Positions 4,826 to 12,767 of a stretch of 14,444 nt of DNA are shown here, one piece after another (position 1 is the first letter of the stretch; each line of letters begins with the position of its first letter). Source of the DNA: DASZGI01 sp035938995 (GTDB lineage: Bacteria; Actinomycetota; Actinomycetes; Streptomycetales; Catenulisporaceae); the NCBI RefSeq assembly GCF_035938995.1, contig NZ_DASZGI010000255.1:1-14444 (forward strand), written 5' to 3'. The notes beneath the pieces were generated by a model. That model searched no databases. It was not told the origin of the DNA and worked only from the letters and a program-made list of their open reading frames with translations. A program made the translations under genes and the position numbers.

Positions 4826-7645
4826 TTAAGTGCGCCCCGTGTGCGTCGGCGTGGCGGGAAGCAGGCGCACGGCCGCCTCGCCGGCGATCTGGCTGCGCGA
4901 GCCGAATCCCAGCTTCACCAGGATGTGCGAGACGTGCGTCTGCACGGTGCGCGGGGAGAGCGAGAGGGTCACCGCGATCTCCCGGTTGGACCGGCCCTTC
5001 GCGACCAGTCCGGCCACCTTGACCTCGGTCGGGGTCAGGGCCTCCCACCCGTCGCCGGGCCGGGGCGCCGCACGCCGTCTGCCGCGTCGCACACCCAATA
5101 CCCTCATGCGCGCGTCGGCGCGAGCTGTTTCCCCGGCGGCTCCCAGCGCCACGTAGGCGTCCACGGCCTGATTCAGGTGGGCCCGAGCGCCGTCGAGGTC
5201 GCCGCGTGCGGCGGTCACCGCCGCAAGGTCCTCCCACGTGCGGGCGAGCTCCAAAGGACGCGGAATGCGCCGGTAGTACTCCAGCGCTGTCAGCAGCGGC
5301 CCAGGATCCTGCGTCAGCAGGCCGCGACAACGCTGCGCCGCCGCTGCCCGCGCCGGAGCCGCCGCGACCACCTCCGTCTCGGCGGCGCGGACGGCAGCCT
5401 CCGCACAAGCCTCGTCACCGACCGCGAGCGCGAGCCGCACGATCTCCGGCAGGAGGAGGTAGCGCTGCTCCAGGTCGGGGGCGACGCCGGGCTCGAGCGC
5501 GACGGCGAGCTCGGCTAAGGCGTCGGCCGGCCTGCCGTCCGTCTCGGCCCGCAGGGCTCTGGCCATCAGCAGATGGGCCGACCGGCTCAGCGGACCGCCC
5601 GACGGGATCGGCACGTCTGCGACGCGGGCGAGCCGCTCGTCCGCCTCGTCGTCACGGCCGCGGTGCGCGAGGATGAGCGCGGCCAAGCCGTGGGCCTGCG
5701 CGGGCAGCCACGCGTCCGCCGCCGCCTGCTCGTCGAACGCCGCCAGCTCCCCGAGCGCGACGTCCCAGCGTCCCGCCGAATAGTGCAGCGACGCCCCGGC
5801 CACCTGCACGAAACCGAGCGCGGCCAGAGCTTGGGTGCGCTGGCCCACCGTCCGGGCGGCCTCGAGCCCGCGCATCGCCGCGGGAAGCCGGTCCAGGTCG
5901 CCGAGCAGGAGCGCGCGCGCCGCGCCGAAGTCGATCTCGAGGTCGGAGGCCAGCCGGAGGGCGGACCGCGACGCCGCGAGTCCCGCGTCGAGGGCGGCCA
6001 GTGCGCCCAGGTGGTCGCGGCGGGACAGGCGCACGCGGCCGAGGACGTGGTTCGCGCAGATGACGGCGGTCGGGTCGCCCAGCGACCCGGTTCGCTCGAG
6101 AACTTCCGCGGCCAGCGGTTCGGCGTCCGCGTACCGGCCCTGATAGCACAGGACCCGGGCGCGCAGGCCGAGGAAGCGGGTGGCTCGGCGCCGCTGCGGT
6201 TCGCTCTCGCCGGCGTGCGCTTTTTCGCCGCGCTCGGCGACTTCGAGGGCTTCTTCCGTGCGGCCGTCGCGCAGCAGCACCGCGCTGAGCAACATGTCCG
6301 CGAAGGCGCGGTGATCGGGATCGGCGGCCTGGGCCTGGAACCGGCGGGCGAGGTCCACCGCGTCACGGCGGCCGATGCGGTGCGCACTGGCGCTGAGGTA
6401 TTTCCAGAGCACTGCCATACGCAGGTCGTTGTTCGGGGCGTGGTCGACGGCGCGCTGGAACAGTTCGAGGGCGATGACGGGCACGCGCACCGTCAGGACT
6501 CTGGCGTGGTCCACGAGCCAGTCCAGCGCCCACCCCTCGGGTGGCTCCCGGGCATCCCGCAGGTGCCGGGCGGCCTCGTCCGCGACTGCGTCGTCCGCCG
6601 GGGCTCGGTCCCGCGCCAGGATCTGCGCCGCCTGATGGTGCAGGAGCGCGCGGATCGCCACCGGGATGTCGGCGTAGAGGGCCTGGCGGACCAGGGGGTT
6701 GCGGAACCCCAGATGGGAGCCGCCGGCATCGACGAGGATCCCGGCGACCTCCCGTTCGGTGAGCATCGGGACGAGCACGGACAGGTCGCGGCCGGCGAGC
6801 GCGGCCAGGTCCTCGACGCCGAATCGCGGCCCGAGCAGCGCAGCCAGGCGGAGCGCGGACACGGTGCCGGACGGCAGGCCGGCGAGGCGGGAGGCGACCG
6901 TGGCGAGCAGCCGGGGGGGCGCCTGCGTTCCGGGGGCGACGTCGGCGATCCCGTCCACGGTTGCGAGTGAGCCTTCTGCGATCAGCGTCGCCACCAGGTC
7001 GTTCAGCAGCCGCGGACTGCCTTCGGCGAGCCGGGCCAGGGCGGTCAGGCGCGGTCCGGGCGCGGCGCCCGCGAGTTGCCGCAGGAGTTGCTCCACCTCC
7101 TGCCGGGCGAGCGGTCTGAGCCGCAGGTGGATCGGTGCGAGGCCGGGGATGGCGGCGCGTGCGGGGGCCAGCCACCGGGAGGCGATCAGCATCAGCGGAC
7201 GGTCGCGCGTGAGGGCTGCCAGCCGCTGCCCTACCAGGACGGTGGCGCTGTCGGCGAAGTGCAGGTCGTCGACGGTGATCAGAGTCGGCGCCCGCTCGGT
7301 CAGCTCCCGGACATACGCGACGATCTCGTCGGGTTCCGCGGGAACGTCCGCGCCTTCGGGGCCGAGAGCCTCTCGAAGAGCGAGCAGCGGAACGTCGCGG
7401 CCCAGTTCGTCCGCGGCGCCACACAGCACGTGGAACCCGCGCCGTCGGGCCTCGCGCGCGGTGAGCGACAACAGCGCGCTCTTGCCGGACCCGGGCGCCC
7501 CTTCGACGACCACCGCGGCGCCGGCGCCCGCCGCCGTCTCGCCCAGCAGCCCGTGCAGCCGCGCGAGCTCCTGGTCCCGCCCCACCCAGGGTTCTTCTTC
7601 TGACGTCGGCGTGGTCGGTGCGACCGGGGGCGTCGGGTCGGTCAC
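4826..7645 (-). CDS. LAL-type LuxR family ATPase regulator (second gene of pair)
   Basis: 939 residues from a GTG start (7643-7645) to TAA (4826-4828). The N-terminal AAA ATPase has Walker A GAPGSGKS (residues 49-56), an ADELG segment as expected for LAL proteins, and Walker B TLITVDD (121-127) followed by LH. A conserved FRNPLVRQALY motif closes the NTPase half. A long Ala/Leu/Arg-rich helical region, probably TPR-like, fills the middle. A LuxR/GerE helix-turn-helix occupies about 870-930 (LTPTEVKVAGLVAKGRSNREI...SPRTVQTHVSHIL). The size and order are normal for large ATP-binding LuxR regulators. The protein probably oligomerises on ATP binding and activates transcription; ligand and targets are unknown. 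The start overlaps the stop of the upstream regulator by 4 bp (GTGA), and no clear ribosome site precedes it, so translation is probably coupled. It is a diverged paralogue of that neighbour. Confidence 0.9.
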   Translation of the reverse strand: MTDPTPPVAPTTPTSEEEPWVGRDQELARLHGLLGETAAGAGAAVVVEGAPGSGKSALLSLTAREARRRGFHVLCGAADELGRDVPLLALREALGPEGADVPAEPDEIVAYVRELTERAPTLITVDDLHFADSATVLVGQRLAALTRDRPLMLIASRWLAPARAAIPGLAPIHLRLRPLARQEVEQLLRQLAGAAPGPRLTALARLAEGSPRLLNDLVATLIAEGSLATVDGIADVAPGTQAPPRLLATVASRLAGLPSGTVSALRLAALLGPRFGVEDLAALAGRDLSVLVPMLTEREVAGILVDAGGSHLGFRNPLVRQALYADIPVAIRALLHHQAAQILARDRAPADDAVADEAARHLRDAREPPEGWALDWLVDHARVLTVRVPVIALELFQRAVDHAPNNDLRMAVLWKYLSASAHRIGRRDAVDLARRFQAQAADPDHRAFADMLLSAVLLRDGRTEEALEVAERGEKAHAGESEPQRRRATRFLGLRARVLCYQGRYADAEPLAAEVLERTGSLGDPTAVICANHVLGRVRLSRRDHLGALAALDAGLAASRSALRLASDLEIDFGAARALLLGDLDRLPAAMRGLEAARTVGQRTQALAALGFVQVAGASLHYSAGRWDVALGELAAFDEQAAADAWLPAQAHGLAALILAHRGRDDEADERLARVADVPIPSGGPLSRSAHLLMARALRAETDGRPADALAELAVALEPGVAPDLEQRYLLLPEIVRLALAVGDEACAEAAVRAAETEVVAAAPARAAAAQRCRGLLTQDPGPLLTALEYYRRIPRPLELARTWEDLAAVTAARGDLDGARAHLNQAVDAYVALGAAGETARADARMRVLGVRRGRRRAAPRPGDGWEALTPTEVKVAGLVAKGRSNREIAVTLSLSPRTVQTHVSHILVKLGFGSRSQIAGEAAVRLLPATPTHTGRT
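7642..7645 (-). promoter_or_regulatory. GTGA stop/start overlap coupling the two regulators
   Basis: On the minus strand the GTG start of the downstream regulator and the TGA stop of the upstream one share two bases, giving the four-base string GTGA. Such overlaps usually mean the same ribosomes re-initiate, keeping the two products near a fixed ratio. Upstream of the GTG I see only a weak GGCGGG, which fits coupling. Confidence 0.75.
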
Positions 7646-10551
7646 GGCACCCGCCGGGCGGCTTCGCGGGCGATCTCGCTGCGGGAGCGCAGGCCGAGCT
7701 TGGCCAGGATGTGCGACACGTGCGTCTGAACCGTGCGCGGCGACAGGAACAGCAGGTCGGCGATCTCAGGGTTCGAGCTGCCCTCGGCGACCAGCGAGGC
7801 GATCTTCGCCTCCGCCGGAGTCAGCGCCTCCCACCCGGTGCCGGGCCGGGCGCGCCCCGAACGCCGCCCGCGCCGCACGCCGAGCTCGCGCAGGCGCGCG
7901 TCGGCGCGGCTCAGGTCCCACAAAGCGCCGAGCCTGAGGTAGCCCTCGGCGGCGTCCTCCAGGTGGCGGCGGGCGGTTTCCGCGTCGCCGCGCGCCGCCG
8001 CCACGACGGCTTGGTCCTCCCGGGTGTGCGCCAGAAACAGCGGCACGTCCGCCTGCTGATAGTACTCGGCGGCCTGCGCCAGGACGCTGAGATCCCGGTC
8101 GAGCAGGCCGCGGCACCGACGCGCCGACGCCCGGCGCCGCGTGTTGGCGGTTTCGCGCCGGGCGTCCGCCTCGGCCACCGCCACGGTCAAGCGCGCCGTG
8201 GCCTCGTCACCGGCCGCCAGGGCGAGCCGGGTGAGATCCGGCAGACACCAGCTCCTGTCGTCGAGATCCCATACACCACCCTCGAGCAGGGCCGGCTTGA
8301 GCGCCGCGAGCGCGTCGGGGATTCGCCCGTCCGCCTCCGCGAACAGCGCCACTGCCCGGATCGGGTATTGGAGGAGCCGACCGTCCGGGCTCTCTCGTTC
8401 GCCGCGCACGGACTCCACGTGCCCGCGCGCCTCGGCCATCTGTCCACGGTGCACCAGGATCAGCAGGCGCACGGCTGACAAGGGGTTTCGCTGCTTTGCG
8501 GAGTCCGGCCGATCGATCACCGGGCGCAGCGCGGCCAGCGCCTCGTCCCAGCGTCCGGCCAGGTAGAGGAGCGCCACGGAGCGGGCCACGACGCCGGCGA
8601 GGCGCCAGCTGACCCCGTGGCGCTCGGCGATCTCCTGGGCGCGCTCGACTACCGCGTACGCCTCGGCGGTGCGGTCGAGCCGGCCGAGCATGACCGCCTG
8701 GTTCTGCATCATCAGGACACGTTGGTCGGCCAGCCGCCAGCGCTCCCCCAGCGCCGCCAGGCCCTGTTCGATCCGGGCCAGTGCGCTCGTCAGGTCGCCC
8801 GCCGCCGCCAGGATCATCGAGCTGACGTGGGCGCCGTACCACTCGGTGAGCGGGTCGCTGAGCCGGCCGCCCTCAAGCAGCGCCCACTCGGCCAGTGCGC
8901 CGGCCTCGTCAACCAGTCCCTGAGCGTAGACGAGCTGGGCACGCAGCCCGGTGAAGCGCGCCGTCCACAGGTCTGCCTCACCGTCGGGGAGGCTGTCCAT
9001 GGCGCCTGCCAGGGCCGCGACACCCTCGTCCACCGCTTCGAGCCCCTGGGTGTACCTCCCCACCCGGTTCAGCGCGGTGCCGGACATGAACGCCCAGGCG
9101 GCGCGGCGCACCGGATCGGCATCGTACTCGAGCAACCCGAGCGCGGCGGGGACGCAGTCGCTGCGTCCGGTCAGGTACATCGCCGCGGCGAGTTTCTCTT
9201 CGAGCAGCAGTCGGCCCGGGTCGTCGGGGGCGGCGTGGTCGATCGCGCGGCGGAACAGCCCGATCGCGAGTTCGGGCGCGCGGAAGGTCAGCCCGTCCGC
9301 GTTCGCGGCGATCCATTCGGCCGGCCAGTCCTGGGCCAGCGCGGCGGCGCTCAGCAGTTGCTCGGCGACGCGTTCCACAGACGCTCCGGCCGCGTCGAGC
9401 GCCTTTGCCGCCGCTCGGTGCAGAGCGGAGCGCTTCGTCTCGCGCATGCTGTGGTAGAGCGCCTGGCTGACTAGGGGATGCCGGAAGCGCAGGCGCACGC
9501 CGTGCTCGACGAGAACCCCGGCCGGCATCACCTCGTCGAGTACCGAGAGCAGCTGATGCGGCTCGCGCTCGCTCAGCACCGCCAGTTCGCGCCCGGTGAA
9601 CTCCACGCCCAGCAGCGACGCGAAGCGCAGCACCGCCAGGGCGTCCGACGACAGCGAGGCGAGCCGGGCGTGCACCTGCTCCACCAGCCTTGGCGAGAAC
9701 GTGGCCGCCGCGCCGGTGTCCGTCGCCACGGCGATGCTGCCCTCGATGCGGATGCCGTTGCCCTGCCGCATGCTCTCGATGAGGTCCAGAACATACGCGG
9801 GATTGCCGCCCGCGGCCTCGAGTCGCCGCCGGAGGTTCGCGCTCGGTGACGCGCCGAGCGCCGCCGTGGCGAGGACCGCGACCTCGGCGGACGTCAGCGG
9901 TTCGAGTTCCAGCAGCGCGGCGCCGTCCCGGGTGAGCGCGCGACGCGCCAAGTCGAAGGCGGAGCCCGAGCGGGGCGCGGTGGGACGGGCGGTCGCGACC
10001 AGGAGCAGCGGGAGGCGGGCGGCCAGGCGGCTGAGCCGGTGCCACAGCAGCAGGTGGTCCGGCTCGGCGCGGTGCAGATCGTCCACGGCGAGGACGACCG
10101 GCGATCGGTCGCACATCCGCTCGACGGCGGCGAGGGTTCTCTGAACGTCTGCGGCGCCGGAGCCAGGGGCCGGGAACTCGAGGTCCGGCGCTGCGCCGTC
10201 TCCGCCACCGGCCTCGGCGCTTGTGGTCGCCCCGGGGGGACGGAGGCTGAGCGCTTTGTCGTCCGCGCCGGGCGAGCCGCGCAGAAGAAGGCAGCCCAAG
10301 TCGGCTGCGCCGTCGAGCCCGGCCGACAGCACCGTGGTCTTGCCCGATCCGGGCTCCCCCTCGATGAGCACGCTGCCGCCTTGACCGGCCGCGAGATCAG
10401 CGACGAGGTTCCGCAGGTAAGCGGCCAGGCATTCCCGCGCCGGGGCCGACGCTGCCGGGATGGCCCGCGCGGGCGACGGATGGGGTGGGGGGAGGTCGGG
10501 GGCAGTCGCTGCGTCGGGGCGCTCAGGAGCCAGGAGCGTTGATCGGCGCAT
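7642..10551 (-). CDS. LAL-type LuxR family ATPase regulator (first gene of pair)
   Basis: 969 residues from ATG (10549-10551) to TGA (7642-7644). A purine-rich AGGGGG about 7 nt ahead supports this start. Walker A is GEPGSGKT (65-72), Walker B VVLAVDD (152-158) followed by LH. Between them the usual LAL segment (DELG-type, with P-L-L-x-L) is missing; there is instead a low-complexity Gly/Ala/Pro stretch at about 94-136. The FRHPLVSQALY motif and a helical TPR-like middle follow. The C-terminal LuxR HTH spans 910-969 (LTPAEAKIASLVAEGSSNPEI...SPRTVQTHVSHIL). It is about as long as, and alignable with, the next gene throughout, most closely in the HTH. It heads a two-gene operon and is presumably transcribed from the gap at 10552-10897. 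Cytoplasmic DNA-binding regulator; regulon and effector unknown. ATP use is likely, since both Walker motifs are intact, but the altered segment may change sensing. Confidence 0.9.
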   Translation of the reverse strand: MRRSTLLAPERPDAATAPDLPPPHPSPARAIPAASAPARECLAAYLRNLVADLAAGQGGSVLIEGEPGSGKTTVLSAGLDGAADLGCLLLRGSPGADDKALSLRPPGATTSAEAGGGDGAAPDLEFPAPGSGAADVQRTLAAVERMCDRSPVVLAVDDLHRAEPDHLLLWHRLSRLAARLPLLLVATARPTAPRSGSAFDLARRALTRDGAALLELEPLTSAEVAVLATAALGASPSANLRRRLEAAGGNPAYVLDLIESMRQGNGIRIEGSIAVATDTGAAATFSPRLVEQVHARLASLSSDALAVLRFASLLGVEFTGRELAVLSEREPHQLLSVLDEVMPAGVLVEHGVRLRFRHPLVSQALYHSMRETKRSALHRAAAKALDAAGASVERVAEQLLSAAALAQDWPAEWIAANADGLTFRAPELAIGLFRRAIDHAAPDDPGRLLLEEKLAAAMYLTGRSDCVPAALGLLEYDADPVRRAAWAFMSGTALNRVGRYTQGLEAVDEGVAALAGAMDSLPDGEADLWTARFTGLRAQLVYAQGLVDEAGALAEWALLEGGRLSDPLTEWYGAHVSSMILAAAGDLTSALARIEQGLAALGERWRLADQRVLMMQNQAVMLGRLDRTAEAYAVVERAQEIAERHGVSWRLAGVVARSVALLYLAGRWDEALAALRPVIDRPDSAKQRNPLSAVRLLILVHRGQMAEARGHVESVRGERESPDGRLLQYPIRAVALFAEADGRIPDALAALKPALLEGGVWDLDDRSWCLPDLTRLALAAGDEATARLTVAVAEADARRETANTRRRASARRCRGLLDRDLSVLAQAAEYYQQADVPLFLAHTREDQAVVAAARGDAETARRHLEDAAEGYLRLGALWDLSRADARLRELGVRRGRRSGRARPGTGWEALTPAEAKIASLVAEGSSNPEIADLLFLSPRTVQTHVSHILAKLGLRSRSEIAREAARRVP

Positions 10552-10897
10552 CCAGCACCCCCTGCCGCTGGGCCACTATGAAAGCAACGAAGACGAACGT
10601 CGAACGTGCTGTCGTTCCGACCTCGGGTGATCGGCCCGCGATGAGTTCGGACTCAGACACGGTTCAATTCCCAAGATACCTGTTCATTGCGAAGCTCCGC
10701 GCGGGATTCGGAGGGTGATTCGCAGTCGTGTGCGAGCAGCGGTCGGGCCGCGTCGCACGCCTATAGCGCCCCCACAGGCGCAAAGAGCGCGAAAACGACC
10801 ATGGGTCGGAGCCGACGCCGTCCCTTTCGTCCGCTCCGGCCCACCGCCGGTCTCTTTATTTCACAGCTTCATGTGCCCGGCTTGCCTGCCTGACTCG
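10552..10897. other. Non-coding gap: 5' region of regulator operon and 3' region of hsp20
   Basis: 346 bp without a supportable gene. Both flanking genes run leftward, so the right part holds the end of the hsp20 transcript (hairpins at 10796-10837) and the left part the leader and promoter of the regulator operon. No promoter stands out. On the minus strand a CATAGT with an upstream TTCGAC about 18 bp away is a weak candidate. A tandem CGAACGT CGAACGT at about 10593-10606 and a nearby CGTTC make a small repeat cluster that could be a regulator site. The region is locally lower in GC, as expected of intergenic DNA. The plus-strand open frames here continue into antisense of neighbouring genes and are not credible. 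Confidence 0.5.
10796..10837 (-). terminator. Probable terminator of hsp20
   Basis: Read on the minus strand, a 10-bp stem with one mismatch (10808-10817 with 10828-10837) is followed at once by a tight hairpin CGACC-cat-GGTCG (10796-10808) and then TTTT (10792-10795). The two stems share base 10808. The second hairpin with its U-run has the classic Rho-independent form, although its stem is only 5 bp. It lies 60-105 nt past the hsp20 stop. Confidence 0.45.
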
Positions 10898-11455
10898 TTA
10901 CTCGCCCGACTCGTTGCCCTCGGCCTCGTCGCCCGACTCGAGCGCCGCGGTCTGCGCGGTGCCGGAGGTGACGGCGATGCGGCGCGGCTCAGTAGAGGTG
11001 TAAGCGCCCGCGACGCGGACGGTCAGCACGCCGGACTCGTAAGAGGCGGTCACCGCGTCCGCGGTCACGTGCGCCGGCAGGTCGAACGACCGCCGGAACG
11101 CGCCGTAGCGCACCTCGCTGAAGCCGCGTCCGTCCTGCTCGCGCGTGCTCTGCTCGCGGCGCTCGCCGCGCACGACCAGGCGGCCGCCGTCGACCTCGAC
11201 CACGACGTCCTTGGCCGCGTTCAGGCCCGGCGCCTCGACGCGGAGGACCGCGTCGTCGCCGTCCCGGGTCACTTCAGCCGCGGGCGTGAACGCGCGGCCC
11301 TCAAGCGCCGGCCGCGTCGCGGCCGGTCCGAAGAAGCGGCGGACCAGCACGTCGAACTCGGCGAACGGGTCGCGCCGGGTCCACAGCGATTCAGAATTCA
11401 ACAGCGACGCGGCGTTCAGGAATGACGCGGCGCCCGGGAAGACCACAGTGCTCAA
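10898..11455 (-). CDS. Small heat-shock protein, Hsp20/alpha-crystallin family
   Basis: 185 residues with a TTG start (11453-11455) and TAA stop (10898-10900). GAGGAG on the minus strand lies 5 nt ahead of the TTG, good spacing. The next candidate, GTG at codon 4, would be 14 nt away, so TTG is preferred. The N-terminal arm (about 1-52) contains RRDPFAEFDVLVRRFFG, typical of bacterial sHsps. The alpha-crystallin domain (about 55-150) shows FTPAAEVTRDGDDAVLRVEAPGL, the loop VVRGERRE, and FRRSFDLPAHVTADAVTASYESGVLTVRVA. RRIAV near 160 is a possible C-terminal I-x-I/V-like anchoring motif, and an acidic tail ends the protein. It is an ATP-independent chaperone that forms oligomers and holds unfolded proteins in the cytoplasm. 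The HAIR operator over its promoter points to HspR repression, relieved by heat or protein stress. Confidence 0.93.
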   Translation of the reverse strand: MSTVVFPGAASFLNAASLLNSESLWTRRDPFAEFDVLVRRFFGPAATRPALEGRAFTPAAEVTRDGDDAVLRVEAPGLNAAKDVVVEVDGGRLVVRGERREQSTREQDGRGFSEVRYGAFRRSFDLPAHVTADAVTASYESGVLTVRVAGAYTSTEPRRIAVTSGTAQTAALESGDEAEGNESGE

Positions 11456-11477
11456 AGTTGCTCCTCGATCCCACTAG

Positions 11478-11495
11478 GCCGGTCCTCCGACCGGC
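11478..11495 (-). promoter_or_regulatory. Hairpin in the hsp20 leader
   Basis: GCCGGTC (11478-11484) and GACCGGC (11489-11495) form a perfect 7-bp stem with a 4-nt loop. It lies between the predicted -10 box and the ribosome site (11461-11466 on the plus strand). It would fall at the extreme 5' end of the mRNA, or straddle the transcription start if that is near 11492. Possible roles are mRNA stabilisation or a second repressor site. It does not pair with the Shine-Dalgarno, so it is not by itself an RNA thermometer. Confidence 0.4.
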
Positions 11496-11498
11496 ACT

Positions 11499-11526
11499 CC
11501 CTATAACTTGAGCCTAGTCGACTCAA
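11499..11526 (-). promoter_or_regulatory. hsp20 promoter (vegetative sigma type)
   Basis: On the minus strand the -35 box is TTGAGT (11526-11521) and the -10 box TATAGG (11504-11499), with a 16-bp spacer. Both match the HrdB/SigA pattern well. The predicted start is near 11492, giving a leader of about 37 nt before the TTG codon. The HAIR operator covers the -35 box and most of the spacer, which would block RNA polymerase when occupied. Confidence 0.6.
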
Positions 11527-11527
11527 T
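11507..11527. promoter_or_regulatory. HAIR element: HspR operator of hsp20
   Basis: The half sites CTTGAGC (11507-11513) and ACTCAAT (11521-11527) are separated by exactly 7 bp. The known HAIR consensus for HspR is CTTGAGT, 7 bp, ACTCAAG, so each half matches at 6 of 7 positions with exact spacing. It overlaps the -35 box of hsp20. HspR control of Hsp20 is established in mycobacteria (acr2). The hspR gene itself, normally beside dnaK, is not in the window. Confidence 0.78.
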
Positions 11528-11555
11528 TCCCGGCAGGAACTGGGAACATCCGGGA
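11528..11555 (-). terminator. Possible terminator of the deacetylase gene
   Basis: TCCCGG (11528-11533) and CCGGGA (11550-11555) pair over 6 bp with a 16-nt loop, 30-58 nt past the deacetylase stop on the minus strand. No U-run follows; the HAIR site begins next to it. Read-through into hsp20 cannot be excluded, so this is a weak call. Confidence 0.3.
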
Positions 11556-11585
11556 CCGATGGGTGCGCCGTGAGTGCGCGTCGGC

Positions 11586-12767
11586 TCACACCTGCGTGAA
11601 CCGGTAGCCGTCCTCGAGGAGCTGCGGCAGCACGATCTTGAGGGCGGCCACGGTCTGCGAGCGGTCTCCGCCGCCGTCGTGCTCCAGAATGATCGATCCG
11701 GTGCGGGTGTTGGCCAGGATCCGCGACACGATCACGTTCGTACCGGGGCGCGACCAGTCGCGCGGGTCCACGGACCAGTCCAGAGGCCGCAGCCCGGCGT
11801 CGGCGCAGGCCTGGAACACGGCGGTCGACCAGGCCCCGTAGGGGGCGCGGAAGACGGTCGGGTGGACGCCGACGTCAGCCAGGGCGTCGTTGGTGCGCGC
11901 TATCTCCGAGCGCACGCCGGCCAGAGAGAGCTTCGACTGGTCGGCGTGGTCCCACGTGTGATTGACGATCACGTGCCCCGCGTCGGCCACCTCGCGCACG
12001 AGCGAGCGGTTCGCCGCGATCTGGCCGCCGATCATGCAGAACGTCGCCTTGATCTGATACTGGTCCAACAGCGCCAGGATCTGCGGCGTGTAGACGTTGC
12101 TCGGTCCGTCGTCGAGCGTCAGCGCGATCATCTTGGGACCCGCCGCCACGTAGTACTGCGGCTTCGTCCTGACCTGCGACGGGTCGGTCGAACCGGTCGG
12201 ACCGCCCGAGGCCGGGGCCGAGGGCGAGTCGAAGCCCGATCCGGCGGGGGACGAGGACAGATCCGTGGGCGGCGCGCCGGCCGACGGCGACGACTGCGCC
12301 GATGACGGCGGCTGGGCCTGCGACGGCCCCGACGAGGCGGGCTGCCCCGGGCCGCCGCCTGACGCCGGCGAGCTGGAGCCGAGGAGGCCGAGGCGTGACG
12401 CCCGCCCGCTCAGGGCCCGTGCCGCCGCGTATCCGCCGCCGCCGACCAGCATCAGTCCGGCAGTGGCGAACAGCACGCGCCGGGTGAAGCGGCCACCGGA
12501 TGCCGGCGGCGGTGCCGCGTACTCGTCGACGCCGCCTGACGGATCGGCGATCCGGAACTCCCCGTGCCGGCCGCCATCGAATGGGTCGGGGTTGTCCACG
12601 CGCCCATACCGGTCGCGCGGCGCGCCGGACGCAGGGAGCGTGTCGTCCAACGCCCCCGCCGGAGCAGGCACGCCGCCCAGCGCGACGGTGCGCGCAAGGT
12701 CTTCGTCGCGGCGCGCGCCCCACCCGGGGCCTCGCGCCGCGTCCCATTTCCAGTCATCGGAACTCAC
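11586..12767 (-). CDS. Membrane-anchored polysaccharide deacetylase (NodB homology, CE4)
   Basis: 393 residues from GTG (12765-12767), with a GAGG-rich ribosome site just ahead, to TGA (11586-11588). The first 95 residues are hydrophilic and lack a signal peptide. One membrane segment lies at about 97-116, preceded by RFTRR, so the N-terminus is probably cytoplasmic and the catalytic part outside (type II). A Ser/Pro/Gly-rich linker (about 130-195) spans the wall. The NodB domain (about 208-393) has all expected motifs: TLDDGPS (217-223) with base and metal Asp 219-220, metal His in HTWDH (270, 274), RAPYG (R307-G311), DWSVDPRDW (330-338) and LEHDGG with H363. A metal-dependent N- or O-deacetylase of peptidoglycan or other glycan is the likely role; sugar specificity is not readable. 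It is divergent from the molybdoenzyme at 12967 and 131 bp upstream of hsp20, with its own stop region. Confidence 0.92.
   Translation of the reverse strand: MSSDDWKWDAARGPGWGARRDEDLARTVALGGVPAPAGALDDTLPASGAPRDRYGRVDNPDPFDGGRHGEFRIADPSGGVDEYAAPPPASGGRFTRRVLFATAGLMLVGGGGYAAARALSGRASRLGLLGSSSPASGGGPGQPASSGPSQAQPPSSAQSSPSAGAPPTDLSSSPAGSGFDSPSAPASGGPTGSTDPSQVRTKPQYYVAAGPKMIALTLDDGPSNVYTPQILALLDQYQIKATFCMIGGQIAANRSLVREVADAGHVIVNHTWDHADQSKLSLAGVRSEIARTNDALADVGVHPTVFRAPYGAWSTAVFQACADAGLRPLDWSVDPRDWSRPGTNVIVSRILANTRTGSIILEHDGGGDRSQTVAALKIVLPQLLEDGYRFTQV

Noticed and set aside
5573..6970. Long plus-strand open frame (465 codons) opposite the second regulator.
   Set aside because: It is antisense to a gene with clear Walker and HTH motifs, its translation is Arg/Gly/Val-rich without family features, and such shadow frames are normal at this GC content.
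7081..7600. Idea that the regulators directly control the neighbouring GH3 gene.
   Set aside because: The GH3 gene has a LacI-type operator and lies beyond convergent terminators; adjacency alone is not evidence.
10715..11425. Plus-strand frame of 236 codons opposite hsp20.
   Set aside because: Antisense to a clear alpha-crystallin gene and no ribosome site or motif of its own.
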